From Bacilli bacterium (GTDB lineage: Bacteria > Bacillota_I > Bacilli_A > RFN20 > CAG-288), in assembly GCA_900763245.1 (NCBI GenBank), contig CAAFJQ010000153.1, positions 1-5,698 of the forward strand: DNA of 5,698 nt, in the 5' to 3' direction. The notes beneath the pieces are model-generated. The model made no database searches. It was not told the origin of the DNA and saw only the letters and a program-made list of their open reading frames with translations. Positions within the stretch are counted from its first letter, which is position 1; every line of letters starts with the position of its first letter. A program made the translations under genes and the position numbers. This document shows positions 5,532-5,698 of the stretch, piece by piece.

Positions 5532-5698
5532 CTATCGCTTTGATTTTGTTATTGTAACAAAAGGATAAACATTAGTGTTGCTGTATCCCTTGAATGTCCC
5601 GTCTTCTAAATGAAATTCCGGAGAAAAATATGGAAATGTCTATATGATGCATGTAATTTGAATATGCTTTGTCGTCATATATCTCCGCTTTGTATACA
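5532..5698 (-). pseudogene. Unrecognised gene, C-terminal end, apparently frameshifted
   Basis: A minus-strand coding region enters from the right edge. From 5697 to about 5629 one frame reads VYKAEIYDDKAYSNYMHHID, then ISI. From about 5630 to the stop at 5532-5534 another frame reads FSPEFHLEDGTFKGYSNTNV, then YPFVTITKSKR. Neither frame is convincing across both parts: the first ends at a TAA about 20 codons past the switch, and the second meets TAG upstream. One extra base in the A run 5624-5628 (T run on the coding strand) joins them into HIDISIFSPEFHLEDGTF. I do not recognise the family; the tail is rich in aromatic and beta-forming residues. The gene converges on the ATPase and shares its terminator region. 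It could be a genuine pseudogene, a sequencing error in a homopolymer, or a chance resemblance. Confidence 0.45.

Overview
The window looks like a chromosomal segment of a low-GC Gram-positive bacterium (Bacillota, perhaps a gut Erysipelotrichia- or Clostridia-type organism). This rests on the A+T-rich spacers, strong AGGAG-type ribosome binding sites and the flavour of the proteins; the exact taxon is inference. It reads as an accessory region: two defence-type or selfish-looking modules flank one ordinary membrane enzyme and a graveyard of mobile-element debris.

Left (1-1261): the 3' end of an AbiEi-type/DUF6088 antitoxin gene runs off the left edge. One base after its stop comes a complete AbiEii-type nucleotidyltransferase toxin gene starting with GTG. 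Together they form a type IV toxin-antitoxin (AbiE) operon.

Centre-left (1452-3044): a 530-residue, multi-membrane-span processive GT2 glycosyltransferase (cellulose-synthase/glucan-synthase type) stands alone. It ends in a strong hairpin terminator that lies inside the 3' end of a convergent gene relic.

Centre (3057-4058): this is a scar with three layers. A minus-strand SAM-dependent methyltransferase lacks its N-terminal half and breaks off at about 3376. Next comes a 58-bp stretch resembling the terminal repeats of an IS21-family element. It abuts a plus-strand fragment of an IS4/IS1634-type transposase that lacks its N-terminus and carries a one-base frameshift.

Right (4059-5698): three copies of an ACTTTC(G/A)GTTATA motif, centred exactly 40 bp apart, lead into the promoter and gene of a complete 404-residue AAA/DUF4143-type ATPase. 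The last copy sits between the predicted -35 and -10. After an A+T-rich, possibly bidirectional terminator, a convergent unrecognised gene enters from the right edge on the minus strand and appears frameshifted.

The most notable unexplained structure is the 40-bp-phased repeat array in front of the ATPase. Nothing in the window proves a new system, but the ATPase plus its repeat array behaves like a self-contained unit placed beside element debris.
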